A stretch of DNA of 64,000 bases from contig JBCAML010000010.1 in the NCBI GenBank assembly GCA_038503075.1, forward strand, positions 1,798,001-1,862,000, read 5' to 3'. Positions 1-11,231 of the stretch are shown one piece after another. The notes beneath the pieces are model-generated. The model worked only from the letters and a program-made list of their open reading frames with translations, made no database searches and was not told where the DNA came from. The translations under genes were made by a program, and so were the position numbers. Each line of letters opens with the position of its first letter. Positions within the stretch are counted from its first letter, which is position 1. The DNA comes from Gyromitra esculenta (lineage: Eukaryota > Ascomycota > Pezizomycetes > Pezizales > Discinaceae).

Positions 1-183
1 GTCGATATCAACATCCGAGATTTGCAGAGTCGGACAGCGGCTGACGTGGCTGCAGAGTGTGAAAATCATAAGATTGGAGGTCTAATTTCATACTACTCGC
101 CCACCCAGATGCCAGGAAAGCGTACTTATGCGCATGCATGCGAGATCGCAGGGTTGCACAGATTTCTGGCTGCTCAACGGTGA
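1..183 (+). CDS. C-terminal end of an ankyrin-repeat protein (5' partial)
   Basis: Frame 1 is open from the first base for 60 codons and stops at TGA 181-183. The translation begins with the loop and helix pattern of an ankyrin repeat: an Asp-containing hairpin, then 'RTAADVAAECENHKIGGLI', which fits the usual G/R-T-A-x-D-V-A-x-x-x-x-H-x-x-I-x-x-L-I pattern of a terminal repeat. About 30 non-repeat residues follow. The rest of the gene lies left of the window. Ankyrin repeats bind proteins, but the partner cannot be inferred from this piece. Two other ankyrin loci lie in the window (25.1-30.5 kb and 37.7-38.1 kb). The frame could also be a relic, because its upstream part is not visible. Confidence 0.55.
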   Translation, partial: VDINIRDLQSRTAADVAAECENHKIGGLISYYSPTQMPGKRTYAHACEIAGLHRFLAAQR

Positions 184-507
184 TCTTGGTTGTGTTTTTA
201 TAGGGGCTTCTGGAACCTTCTTTCTAGACATCTATTCTTCATTTGGATTTCGAGTTTGGTGTTGCCACTTTGCTTCTTTGTGTCTTTGGGATTTTTCTTG
301 CAAAATCAACTAGGTCGTGGGGTAGGGCCAATATAGATTTCCTTTTCTTTCATTATATGTGGGTTGGGTACCTTAGATTCCTAGCTAGCTTTCCCATTGT
401 GTGACCTGGCTCCAGTAAAACAATCATAAATATTTCTGTATCAGCTGTAATATTACTGAAACACTAGTTCTAGTGTGGGAAAGAGAGCTTGTAGTGGAGC
501 AAAAGTC
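184..507. other. Intergenic, nothing recognised
   Basis: Between the ankyrin gene end and the next open frame. T-rich with scattered stops in all frames. I see no repeat, RNA or promoter element that I can support. Confidence 0.4.
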
Positions 508-855
508 ATGTCATCCATTGCTAAGAGTATCAACAACTGCGTTGGTGATCGGGGTTTTGCGTATCGTAAATTTCTCGTCATATAGCCTCTGATAGCACTA
601 GATACAGCACGCGTATCCGTCCTTCTCCTGGGGTATTCCGGGGAGAATGAAGATGTTGCGCTTGGAAAGGCATTGTACGAATTTTTCTCGAGGATGAGCG
701 GTGACTATCTGCAATTTGTGAAAAAGCGTCTGTATGAATGGGATTGCCAGAATGGGGATTTTATGAAGGAAGATGATTTAAATTCCTTTCTTTCTGAGAT
801 AAACATACTCCGTAGTTTATCGCAAGGATCTAATCCTACAGCATCAGGATGCTGA
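508..855 (+). pseudogene. Possible decayed or spliced hypothetical ORF
   Basis: One frame runs from ATG 508 to TGA 853-855 with a single in-frame TAG at 583-585. After the stop the translation has a plausible amphipathic composition, including 'ALYEFFSRMSGDYLQFVKKR' and an acidic tail. I do not recognise the family. Either the TAG is a nonsense mutation in a decaying gene, or it lies in an intron that I could not place with good splice sites. It sits directly downstream of the ankyrin gene end and could be a remnant of the same locus. Low confidence that it is expressed. Confidence 0.25.
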
Positions 856-3684
856 GTACTATAATGCGATTAGGTTTAGGTTAGATGCAATATTAAGCCT
901 ATGAGAATACTGCCCCATCAACTAGATTTAAATAACTCTCAGCAATGAACCTTGAAATAGGAATGAAATACATCCGCGACTGGCTAGGGTTAGAGCTGTT
1001 CCTAGTAGCGCCGTGTCGTGGTGGGGGTAGCTAGTTATAGCGCGATATTAAGTATGCAGTGGGGAATAAGGAAGACTCTGCGGCCCTGCACTAAAGCGAA
1101 GGGATTTGTATATTAAATTTGAATAAAAAGGTAATAAAATATTGAGATTTAGGTATCTGAAAGATATGCAACGGCAAAGATCACCGTGATTTATGCTCTT
1201 ATATGGCGTAGTACTTATTTTATTTCTGTTGCCGTAAACGACACCTTAGATAGCACCAAGGCATGATCACAAATCACAAAATAAAATCGTAACATCGAGG
1301 TGTTTGGAGGGAGAGTAGTAGAAATGCCTTATGGGCGGCGCATCACTGATAACTTGAAAGCCACTAAACACATACTATCTCCGTGGCATTTCAGCTGGGG
1401 TTGAAGAGTTTTCCTGTACTGCTATGAGTGCACCCTCTATAAATCCGAGCCTGCAGGTTTGAGAGTTAATCAGTCACGTCTCTATATCTCTATAGGTTAT
1501 GAGCCTGATCAGCAATCACCATCCGCAGTAGCTGCCTATGTATTTACTTTCTACCCCAGCGAAGTTTAAGCTTTTAAGCTTTAGCCTCCATCGCTATTTG
1601 TAATCAAGATCTCAAGCCAATTAACAACCGAAGAACTCTACAAGTGAAAAGACTAGTGTTGCGAATGCCCGAAGCTCAACCAAATCAGTAATTTGCCCTT
1701 GCGTAGCAGGATAGAGGTCTTTCTCCGTGCCGAGAATTCCTGGCAAACAGCGCTCGATGGAGAAAAAGAACCTGCAGCCAATTAATGAGCCCAGCTCTCT
1801 AGGATAGGGGTGTTGTAAAAGGTCTGAGTTTCTCGGAGTGAGGAGCCATCGTCGCGTCGTCTTGTCTGAAATTTTTCTGTAAATAATCTGCTCCGCGCTT
1901 TTTGTTAGAATCCGCATCCATATATATGTTGTCCCGTTTGTAATGAAATACTGTTCGCAAATAGGTTAACTGGTTGAAAAATCGGGCATCTCCTTCTACC
2001 ATATCACTTCAAAACTCTAAACCTCAGACTATAAATTTAATATAAATTTATATGATATACTTTAAGGGAGGAGCGCTAACCCGAGCCCCCGCAGGGACAT
2101 TGCAAGGCTATAAGTGGTATGGTATTAATGCTCATGGGTTGAAAAAAATTTCGGGCTCGTTTATGAACTGGTGTGTTCAAATTTTTTTTGAATATCGGCC
2201 AACTCGCTTCGCAGGTGGGCCAGCCCTATTATTCGCCCGGCTATACGGTTTCTAGGGGCAGTTTTTGTTGTAAGAACAAGGCAGTGTGTGAAAAGCACTA
2301 ACTGTTGGCGGCTTCTTGCTCTATTCAACAGTACAAAGTTCTTATTCTTTTCTTACTACTAACTTATATCTCTTTTTTAAAAAGTTACTTTGCTGCTTCT
2401 ACAAACCTCTCGCCGGAATAACATACTATCTGATGATACGACTACATGTAATACTACTAACCCTGTTCGTTTATTCCAGTAGCAGCTATCTTACACAGTA
2501 GCTAGGACAATGATAGTATATTCCCCTGCGATCCTCGCGAACAAAGTTATTTTTTATCACCCCCGAGTGTAGAAGAGTTACTCGATCAAACCAACTACCA
2601 GCAGTCCTAGCGAGAGAATATGACTGATTGGTAGGCTTTTGCTAGGCATACGATACTAAAGAGCTCCAGCAACTAAGGTTACCAGTTTCGACTGTGATTA
2701 GGTAGGACATGGTTATAACACAGGATCTTGCTATATAGAGTTTTCAAGCCTAAGCAAGGTGAAGTCAAGAGATCTGTATGATATACTTATTACTGGATTC
2801 ACGCGTGTGTATTACTTGTGTTAACGCGTGCTGTAACCTTTTACTATTGGCTTGCTCACCTCCCGTACTTTGTACGAAGTATATACATACTATCTGATGT
2901 AGGCCTAAGAGAGCTTGAGGTGGCGCAGTGATTTGGAATGTATGCCCAATATATCAAGCATGAAGTGAATTGGTAGAAGTTATAGTGACAATGAAGGGCC
3001 TTCAAAAGGATGATATTCATCAAGCTCGAGATTGTCATGGGAGGCGACCTGGTTCAATACTACATAAATACCTGTGACATGCCTTTCACCTTGATCTCAC
3101 TTTTTGCGCACCCCAGCCCCATCGCTGCTGGATAAAAAAGGAACAGGGTGCTGGTAGCTTAGTCATCAGACTGACGCTAGAGTCACATATATATCGCGTC
3201 ACATCCCCTCCCCTTTCAAAAACTCCATCCTTCTCTCACTCCTTGGATCATCGCATCGTGGGATCTTCCCTTCTTCATCTCTTGACCACGGGTGTCGAAA
3301 CACCCGAAGCTATCGCACAAGTACAGGTTACTTACCTAGGAGAGGCTAGGTCATTATAATAGGGAATCTTTCCATTTGACGAGTAGGCTAAATACATACT
3401 CGTGAAACCGCTTAAACTACATGTAGCCTACATGTAGCCCTACACAACAAAAACAACCCACTAGTCGATACCCGGGCTATTTGCGGGCTTGGTATCTCTA
3501 TTCCTAAATTTTTGTTTAACATCAAGTATTTCATTGCGGTGGATATGTTGAGATATATCAACTTCATATTTTCAAACACTTATATATCACATCGGTAGAG
3601 CATAGAAATACCATCACAAACATCTGCTCAAAAAAGGAAATACAAACTCAAATTATAAAAACCACCGATACCTCCACTAGAGCT
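856..3684. other. Long gene-free, AT-rich interval
   Basis: About 2.8 kb without a supportable gene. Open frames are short, overlap on both strands and show no family motif. A minus-strand frame at 1621-1917 (98 codons) is the longest, but I do not recognise it. Around 2900-3060 (plus) there is a loose tRNA-like A-box (TGGCGCAGTGATTTGG) and a B-box-like GGTTCAATACT about 130 nt apart, which could be an old SINE but is too weak to call. Confidence 0.4.
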
Positions 3685-6204
3685 TTAGATGGATAGCTCG
3701 CCGATCAGCTTCTCCGCCCCCTTGATCGCGAAACACATGCTCGTCAAGGTCGGATTACAAGCATTCGCGGTCGGAATAACCCCGTTACCGCCCAGCCAGA
3801 GGTTTTCAACACCCCAAACCTTCGAGTGCTTATCGACTACCGAATCGGCAACATCGTCGCCAGCACGGGTGGTTCCCTGTTTTTATCAGCCACGATATGT
3901 GGAAGGAGATATAGTGGAGAGCTGAACATACACAAACGTGGAGTGCGAGACCAGGCTCCATGAACTGCGGCTCGGATCCAGGGATATAGCGACCGAGTTT
4001 GAGCGAAACGCGGATCATACTGTGTGTTCGTCAGCCAAGTGGCTTATTGAGGGAGTGAGTATCATACTCTTCCATCATTCTATGACACCGCTCTTTTGCA
4101 TCGCCCTGAAGCACATAGCGGAATGTCGGCTGTAGTGGTGTCAGCAAATCCAAGTATTTGCTAGAGTTCTCGAAGAAACTTGCCTGCGGCATGTTGAACT
4201 GATCGTGAATCTTAGGGCTGAACGTGACGCTGTTACCTTCCTCGACCTCTACCATCCCGAACCAACGCAGATCGACAACGAGTCTCGAGTCCATGTTAGG
4301 TGCCACATCTCCGTATGAAAAAGCGTCTCGGTGAATCTAGGTAAAAGCTTAGTGAAGCACTTTAGATTGTTGATCTATAATAGCGGCAGTACCTGTGTGT
4401 GCCAGGGATAGTCTTCATGCACTGGGATCGTAATCTACGACAGGTTCATCAGTGACTAGCTAAACCATACGAGAAATTCAATGCGATACCTGAGGCTCCG
4501 GATCATTGAATGGGAAAGGAAGAGGATCCTCAGGATGCTTCAATCGATGTGCCCTGAGCTTTTCTTTGAGCGGCTGCGTAACCCATGCTGGAAAATCATC
4601 GGTTGAAGGGTCAAGCTGTTTGACCAAATGCTCGTGAAGAATCACTTGGCAAAACGCCATCGGTTGCTCTGTCATCCAGTGTCCCTGCCAAGATCCCTAT
4701 TAGTTCGGGTTTGAAGAAAAGTGTCCTGAGGGATAGAAAAGTACCAGTGCAGGCAGCGAACCCTCCTGTGGGCGAAACCCGGAATTGAATAGGAGCTGGG
4801 GGGTTAGGACAGCCCCGCCGCAGACGACGTATTTTTTGGCACGGATATACAAACGTCCATCCTTCGACCGTAGGTTTTTTACCACTGCCAAACCAATTTT
4901 ACCTGGGGTTTCAAACAGCAATTTTGTACACTGATGGTCCGAGAGAAGGCGCAATTGCGAGACAGTTTCACCCAGAATAGTGTTTGGGGCTGACCAAGTC
5001 ACGAAGCTTGGATTATCCTCGTTCCGTTTGCATGCTAGCGGGAGAGACAGGATCTGTCTCCCGCCGTTAGCTCGAAAAATCCCTCCAAGAGAATCTTTCA
5101 GAGTATTTTTGACAAGCTGGTGGCGTATTGACAGCTCGAATTCGTTTCTGGAGGTTCTAAGGTATCCTTCGGCTTCCGTATAGAGTTCATTCCATTCAGT
5201 ATCTGTAAAGATATCGCTCCGCTCAACATCCTTGAGCTGTCGTGGAGTAGCACAGGTCCAATGCGTCGCCATTCCACCGACAACGCGGGTTGCTGCGGAG
5301 GCACCGAGATTTTCATAAGGGTTTTGATCTGGATTTTGGCCACGTTGGACGAAGCCGCTGCTCTGGGCTCTAGAGACATGTCAGCTATATGCTCCAGTGG
5401 GAAGGGCTATTGAAATAATACCCTAGCCCCCACGGCCATGGATTGGATTGGGAGTCCTTCTTCAACGGAACAGAGAGCGTGCTTAAAGCACCCTTTACCC
5501 GTTTAGAAATTTGTTGGCGACAGCAGATAAGAACATTACCTTGATAACGCTATAGCAAGATCCTAGTTAGCATGCATTGCCTCAACCTCCAAGAGACAGG
5601 ATACACACTGCACAAAACTATCAATGTCCCTCTGATATCCCACCGCATTCTTCTTATGCTCACCAATAACCACACTCTCCCTATCACCCTTAAGTCAGCA
5701 ACCCTTCTCCTGCAGTCGACAGGTACCATACTGCGCTCCCATTTCTACCATAAGCACATTCAACTCTTCCGACGCCTGGATAATCTTCCGCGCATAAGTC
5801 GCCCCTATTGGCCCTGAGCCTACAATCAGCACATCTGGATATATAACGCTCTGCTTTAAATGTTGATCGACGTTTGCGATTTTCGACGACGGGTTTGCAT
5901 CCCATGGGTACGTGTATTCCACGGTGTTTGTCGAAGTGTGCACGCGAAAACTCCCCGCTGGCGGTGTGTCCACAGCAGTCTCAGACGGGAACGCGCGGAC
6001 AACGCCGTAGGAGCCCGGGTGTATCGTTACTTCAGAGGTGGTGGTCAGACGCTTGGAGTAGGTGCGCAGGTTCTCAGTGCGACCTTCGAATTCGCAGATG
6101 CCGGAGGTGATAACGAAATTTTTGATGCGGAGCAATTTGCTCGGATCTTCGCTAGGTGGATTGCGGAAGATGATTTCATAGAGAGTGTATTTGGGGATGT
6201 CCAT
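3685..6204 (-). CDS. Pyranose 2-oxidase (GMC-superfamily flavoprotein), 10 exons
   Basis: Oxidises aldopyranoses such as glucose at C2 with FAD, passing electrons to O2 (giving H2O2) or quinones. Exons on minus: 6204-5732, 5680-5609, 5549-5540, 5492-5422, 5369-4745, 4696-4490, 4434-4393, 4336-4068, 4019-3938, 3876-3685. All introns are GT-AG and in phase, giving 680 aa. The FAD-binding GSGPIG is at about residues 129-134. '[13 protein letters not shown]' carries the His (about 245) that is covalently bound to FAD in characterised family members. '[12 protein letters not shown]', 'DLRWFG' and '[11 protein letters not shown]' follow. The catalytic pair is His of 'LALHGTTRAG' (about 617) and Asn of '[10 protein letters not shown]' (about 658). 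All hallmark residues are kept, so the gene looks functional. Odd points are about 120 residues before the Rossmann motif that I do not recognise and a 10-nt exon 3. I see no clear signal peptide. The family is well known from basidiomycetes, with ascomycete members. Confidence 0.93.
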
Positions 6205-7034
6205 AGTGAATTGAATTGGTAGGTGATAAAGAAGAAGTAGAAATAGTGACTTTAAGGGAGGGTTCTGGCGATTGATCTAGAAGAGCGGCTCTCACGGGGT
6301 CTTTTTATACCTGAGAACGTAAGAAAGGCAACTTCAGCTCGAGCGAGGGGTGTTTTTGCTTGCTTTCTTTTCCAACTGCATTGATACTCGTAAGATTGAT
6401 CAAAATCCTCAAGGGTCTTCTGCCCTAACTATCCCTTACGATTGTAGAGAAGGGTGTGATTGACGGAAAACAATTCCGAATAATAATGGGGCATGCTGGT
6501 TCGCCCGCAATGGGATGGACATGAACACATAAATGATAGTCGGGCTGGCTCTGCATACTGTTGGAAGCCGAATCAAGCCTTGACTAGCCTCGATCATGTA
6601 GACAGCAGGGAAGAGAACTAACATACCATTTCAAAATCAAGTTGGAACTAGTAATTGCTCTATTAAGACCATAAATCCGATATCTGAATGGAAAAAACAA
6701 AATGATATCGATTTCCACAAATCTGATTGCTTGAAATAAGAAGATCAGGAAATAACTTGGAAGACGCGGTTTAAGTCTTTGGTGTGGGATAAATGGATGC
6801 ACTGCATATCCCGTGGAACAGACACTCATGCACGTGTGGAATAAGATGCTCGGAAGACCCGTGAGAGTAGGATGCATACCCCTCTTCTCTCCCTTTTCTT
6901 TCGAAGTGCATGATGATGATGATGCATGGGTAATCTTTACCTAGAGAGATTGCTGATAGGTGCTGAGTAGATCTTACCACGATCAAGAACCAATAATAGT
7001 TACGTCTGCGGCCTATACAAACTGGATTGGCATA
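6205..7034. other. Upstream region of the pyranose oxidase gene
   Basis: 830 bp between the oxidase start and the pogo-like element. Apart from the TATA-like box, I see only a short GAT/ATG microrepeat near 6912-6923 (minus: CATCATCATCAT). No gene is supported. Confidence 0.4.
6301..6309 (-). promoter_or_regulatory. TATA-like box of the pyranose oxidase gene
   Basis: TATAAAAAG on the minus strand, about 100 nt upstream of the ATG at 6204. The spacing suits a fungal TATA box with a short 5' leader. The assignment rests on position only. Confidence 0.45.
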
Positions 7035-7697
7035 CAATCGCACCTCGATATGTCGGATGCCAAGACTCAGTAGGATTTCGTGCGAGATAGCGTATTAATT
7101 TTTGTGAGCAGAAAATATTACCGCAGGAGAATCTGTACGAGATAGCAGGGGACATAGTAAGATTCGACATAGCGAAGTGCGACTATAAGTGCAGTGATCC
7201 AGCTGAAAATCGAAATTTTTTATGTAGCATGCGCAGGGGAGTGACCTGTCATATCGATTCTAGTGGTGGTAATTGTCAGAAAAATTTATCGCGAAGTTGG
7301 CTGGAGAGCGCTGCAAAGCAGCTAATACCACTTTATTGGAACACAGCATTAAGAGTCCGAGCGTCAAACTAAACAACTACTTGTATTCTCATAACGTTTT
7401 TAAAACGGGCTACCTCTGCATCCCATATAAAGTAGGCAGGTTCAGGGCAGTTTGCACGATATGCGGACCTGGCCCGTTTTAAAAACGTCACGAGAATACG
7501 AGTACCGTCACACCTCGCTATGCTGGATCACACCTCGCTATGCTGGATCTCGCTATGTCGGATCCCTTGCTGTCTCGTACGGATTCTCCTGCCATGATCT
7601 TTTTTGCTCGGAAAATTTAATCTGCTGTCTCGGATAACTTGCTATCTCGTACGAAATCCTACTGAGACTTGGCATCCGACATATCGAGGTGCGACTG
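7035..7697. mobile_element. Non-autonomous pogo/Tc1-mariner-type element with long inverted arms
   Basis: The left end reads TA-CAATCGCACCTCGATATG and the right end, reverse-complemented, TA-CAGTCGCACCTCGATATG. Both lie on a TA target (7033-7034 and 7698-7699). The inverted arms extend about 150-170 bp inward with roughly 80% identity by eye, repeating 'GAGATAGCA' and 'GACATAGCGA' motifs. The 663-bp body holds no transposase frame, so the element depends on a transposase elsewhere. CAGTC-type ends on TA are typical of pogo-like elements. A second foldback element (7380-7502) sits in its centre. Confidence 0.8.
7380..7502. mobile_element. TA-CTCG foldback MITE, copy 1 (nested)
   Basis: A 123-bp element on TA sites (7378-7379, 7503-7504). 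Left arm CTTGTATTCTCATAACGTTT; right arm, reverse-complemented, CTCGTATTCTCGTGACGTTT. Both continue through TTTAAAACGGGC. The loop contains 'GGTTCAGGGCAGTT' and 'GCGGACC'. Further copies of the same family are at 7990-8102, 8367-8489 and 45493-45673. It sits inside the 7035-7697 element and is therefore the younger insertion. Confidence 0.82.
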
Positions 7698-7704
7698 TAC
7701 TCTA

Positions 7705-7987
7705 TATCGTCTGCATCAGCGGTGATAATCCAAACTAGGTACTTGACGAGGATCTTGTGAATTTAGGGCTTCCACATTTTTCCGCTCATCCTAACGAGTG
7801 CGGCGTTTTGATGCCGTCAATCGTGTGTGCCGAGAGCCAAGAATCCATTATTTTTGGTGGCTTGCCGCGGCTTATGATCTCCGATATCGCCAAGCCTCGA
7901 GAATACTTTAAATCGACCTGTCTTGCCTAGACTTCTTGGCGTCAGCGTTCACTGGATACCAAATATAATCCCTTTCTTTCCGGTCTT
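7705..7987. other. Spacer between transposons
   Basis: No gene, RNA or repeat that I can support. It lies between the pogo-like element and MITE copy 2. Confidence 0.35.
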
Positions 7988-7989
7988 TA

Positions 7990-8102
7990 CTCGTAATTGA
8001 CTGACGTTTTTGCACCGGGCTGGCTCTGCATACCATACAAAATTGCAAAAAGCGTATGGGGCACGGACCCAGCCCGGTGCACAAACGTCAATCATTTACG
8101 AG
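7990..8102. mobile_element. TA-CTCG foldback MITE, copy 2 (diverged subtype)
   Basis: A 113-bp element flanked by TA (7988-7989 and 8103-8104). The arms are CTCGTAATTGACTGACGTTT and, reverse-complemented from the right, CTCGTAAATGATTGACGTTT. They continue as GCACCGGGCTGG. It differs from copy 1 mainly after the ACGTTT block and has the same overall design. Confidence 0.8.
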
Positions 8103-8366
8103 TAGAAAGGCGATAAAGATCGCTGAGGCGTCTTGTGTTGGTGGATAGCTCGGGTGCTGCACACCGTTCTTTCTGTTGGAGTTACGATGAGAACGAATTG
8201 ATTGATCTATTGATTGATGATCGAGCAAGAAGATGATAATAAAGTACATATTTAAAACAAAGTACCCCGCAACTAGCGCCCTACTAGTCTCAACCTTACT
8301 AGCCTACCACGCGCACAAAAGCACTTCGCGACACCTTCGTTCTTAGTCGCTGCGGATCGCCATATA

Positions 8367-8489
8367 CTCGCATTCTCACGACGGTTTTAAAACGGGCTAG
8401 GTCCGCATATCATACAAACTACCCTGAACTTACCTATTTTATATGGGATGCAGAGGTAGCCCGTTTTAAAAACGTCATGAGAATACGAG
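8367..8489. mobile_element. TA-CTCG foldback MITE, copy 3
   Basis: A 123-bp element flanked by TA (8365-8366 and 8490-8491). Left arm CTCGCATTCTCACGACGGTT; right arm, reverse-complemented, CTCGTATTCTCATGACGTTT; both continue through TTTAAAACGGGCTA. The loop reads in the opposite orientation to copy 1 (GGTCCGCATAT... then ...GGGATGCAGAGG), so the two copies inserted in opposite directions. Confidence 0.82.
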
Positions 8490-10085
8490 TACATCCCGGA
8501 TACAGCGGGGCCACTAATATATTCTCAGCCCAATCTTGATATCCCAACCACAGCCCCACGACATGCAATCCTAAGAATGGGGGAGATTTATGGTTATCTT
8601 ATCTAAGTGGGATTCCTTTCTATCAAGAATATGACTCCGTTTTTTAACATAAGCAATGTGGTGAATTTCGCTCGATTCCTCCACCGCAATTCCGGTTGCA
8701 GCTCACTCGACCTCTAGCTGTCCGTCCTACTCCGTCCTCTATAGTAAGAGTATGTTCAACCGCCCGAATTCTTGTTTATAGTTATCATTCAGCTGATTTG
8801 TAAAGTATCTACCCCGGAACAGTCTCGCGTCCAGCCTATTTTTTCGAAATCAGCTATTGATAGTACTAAAGAAAGACACGCGAGGTATGAACCTTAGCAC
8901 AAAGGATCAAAGGCTGAGTACGAGCCAGATCTCGGAGGTGTATGAGCTCTGATAGCGCGATTAAGCCCTATTTCGTATTCCCTAGTGAATAGGGCGTAGA
9001 TCGCTAGACGAAATCTCGGCTCCCATTTGCTACAGGCTCTGCTGCAGCACATAATAGGGCAAACTCGTGGTATGAGGCAGATGAGCAGATCTCTTGGTGG
9101 TCTGGATAGTACCGTAGGTTTTGGAGAGAACCACTCGGGTTGATGTAAAGATCCTAGCAGGAGAGGCAGTGAACCTAACCAATTTAAGGGGGGTTTGGGG
9201 CGCTTTGGATGGATGTTAGGGTTACAACACTTGGGGAGTGGCAAGTGGCTCCGAGTGTTGTTGAATACGTCGAGAATGTAGGATAGAGTATGGTTCTCGA
9301 GGGGAATCAAATCATAAGACGCTTACGCCACTTCTACCAGGGTCTTACATCCACCCGGGCGATTTTCTCCAAAACCTGCGGTATTTATCCTACAGCCAAA
9401 TAGAGTGAATCGCCGCTGTGAAACACTCGGTTGACAGGGATGTCACACTTCAGCTCGTACAAGCAGTTACTGATATATCTTCCCCACGCGCTGGCTCTTG
9501 TTTGATTCGTCTCTGGAATATCGATCTTCATCCATCAATCAGTTCCATAAATGGATTGGCTAGCATGATGCAAGGCAATCGGCCAGAACGAAGCGAGATG
9601 TAGCATCGAGTATTAAAATTATCACTACTTCTTATTCAAGAGATTCGGTATATTAAGTCTGCTGCATATGTATAGCGATTTCTTTATATTGCTTGCATTA
9701 AAACTATTGATTGAGTATCAGTGGAGTAAGATTAGGCGACCCTGTCAGGTCAAGGTCAATTGGTACACATAGGTACCTCCAAGTATGGGTTGATTTCTTG
9801 GGATACATGAGTGCATTCTCTCCAAATATCTCAGTTGTCAGAAATCAAGTCTTCCCCAACGTTCGCAGTACTAAGTTCACTCGTTCCTGAGTCTGGTCGG
9901 AGAAATTCATCATCTATCACTCGCGCCAAGCCACAAATCGAGAAGCGCATACACCTACAGCGGCTGAACAACCCACTTAAAGAGAAATTGCATATCTGAT
10001 ATCATAATTCAAGACCTATAACTTAAAAAAAAATTAGACAACAGGAAGATCGAAATCACAAAGCCTATCAGAATAGCCATAACTG
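8490..10085. other. Gene-free interval
   Basis: 1.6 kb with no convincing gene. A 138-codon minus frame (8894-9310) is Pro/Cys-rich with no recognisable motif and is probably chance. Short plus frames at 9418-9603 and 9811-9999 likewise lack support. Confidence 0.4.
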
Positions 10086-11231
10086 TTACTCGTCAGAGTC
10101 ATCTCGAATCCGTGCCGTCTTCTGCTTCGTCAAGTCGTAGTATGTCCCACCGAGTTTCTCGGCTTTTATCTTATACGCTGCTACCCGCGCAGTAAACGTC
10201 ATATCTGACTCTTTCCCCAGTTCTCCCTCGCCCTCTTTCATATCCTCCTCTTCGAATACGCCTTTCGTACTCCTTAACACAGCCCCTTTTGCTTTAGCCA
10301 TCCTCACTATCTCCCCCTGCCAGTACAACGTCGTCTCCTCTCCCAAAATCGAATCCCACGACCCCCCAAAACCAACCGCAAGACCCATCACAAGGCCCAA
10401 ATTCTTCAACGGACTGCGCTCCGGTGGCGCCATTAGACTCAACGTTTGATCGGCATTGAGACGACGGAAACAATCTACAAAAAGTGCACTGACAAGGTTG
10501 ACAAGCGCCTCAACGCCCTCAGCATTATCGACATCTGCGCATGTTAGTAGACGCCGCTGCGAAGGTATGGCAAACGTACTGAACCAGACTATGTCCCAGG
10601 CACCGTCGAGAAAGAAGACAAGGGTCTCAGCAATTTGGAAGAGTTTGAGCACGTCTGGGTTAGCGTGCTTGAGATCTTTGACGTAGTCGGCAATCTAGGA
10701 AAGATTAGATAATACAGGGAAAGACAGGTAGGACGGTGAGATACTTGATTCTCGATAACCTCCATGGTCCCTAACCCCCTATAATCCTCGAATATATGCA
10801 GAATGCCATTACTCTCCGAGGTGCGTTTCTCTACCTCGATATACATCTTTATCAAGCGCTCATACGCGGTCTCTGAGATCTTGACTTCTGAGCCATTGTA
10901 TTTCTTCTTTGCTTTCTTTATGTGGCGGTTTACGAAGCCGTTGTTCTGCTCCGCTTCATCCTTAGTTGGAGGTTGTAGTTCAAGATAAGTATAGTCGAAC
11001 GACTTTAGTAGCACCATCGGTTAGTATCGTGGCAGCTAGCTAGCTAGCTGGGGCGGGGATAATTACAGGCCCTGCGACGTCCTGAAAGCCAGTTTTTGTG
11101 GCTTTCTTGCGTGGCTGGCGGGCTGGTTTTCGGATGCCCTTCGGTTTCGCAGCAGCCTTAGACTTGGTATTATCTGCAGGTTTGGCGGCAGATTTACGCC
11201 CAGCGCCTGCGGAACGGGTTGTTGGAGGCAT
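10086..11231 (-). CDS. Conserved-looking hypothetical protein with basic N-terminus, 3 exons
   Basis: I do not recognise the family. The exon model on minus is 11231-11067, 11002-10745 and 10694-10086, giving 343 aa. Both introns are GT-AG; intron 1 has a perfect TACTAAC branch site, and the phases join cleanly. The first about 50 residues are a low-complexity Ala/Lys/Pro-rich basic tail ('KKATKTGF' near its end) that would suit nuclear or nucleic-acid contact. Residues about 56-140 are helical and charged. The remainder is a helical, Leu/Ala-rich domain with an acidic 'RDDSDE' C-terminus. The ATG context (aaacATGcc) is good. Without splicing, the two front parts would read as separate small ORFs. 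Intron 1 contains four copies of AGCT. Function unknown. Confidence 0.7.

Noticed and set aside
1621..1917. 98-codon minus-strand frame
   Set aside because: No family motif, no plausible partner exon, and overlapping frames of similar length on the same strand.
2910..3060. Possible tRNA-derived SINE with A-box TGGCGCAGTGATTTGG
   Set aside because: The A-box to B-box distance is about 130 nt and no second copy was seen in the window.
5681..5731. In-frame TGA inside the pyranose oxidase exon 1
   Set aside because: It lies in a 51-nt GTATGG...TAG intron with a CTGAC branch site; removing it restores the conserved segment.
8894..9310. 138-codon minus-strand frame
   Set aside because: Composition (Pro, Cys, Arg) is as expected from chance in this DNA; no motif or splice partner.
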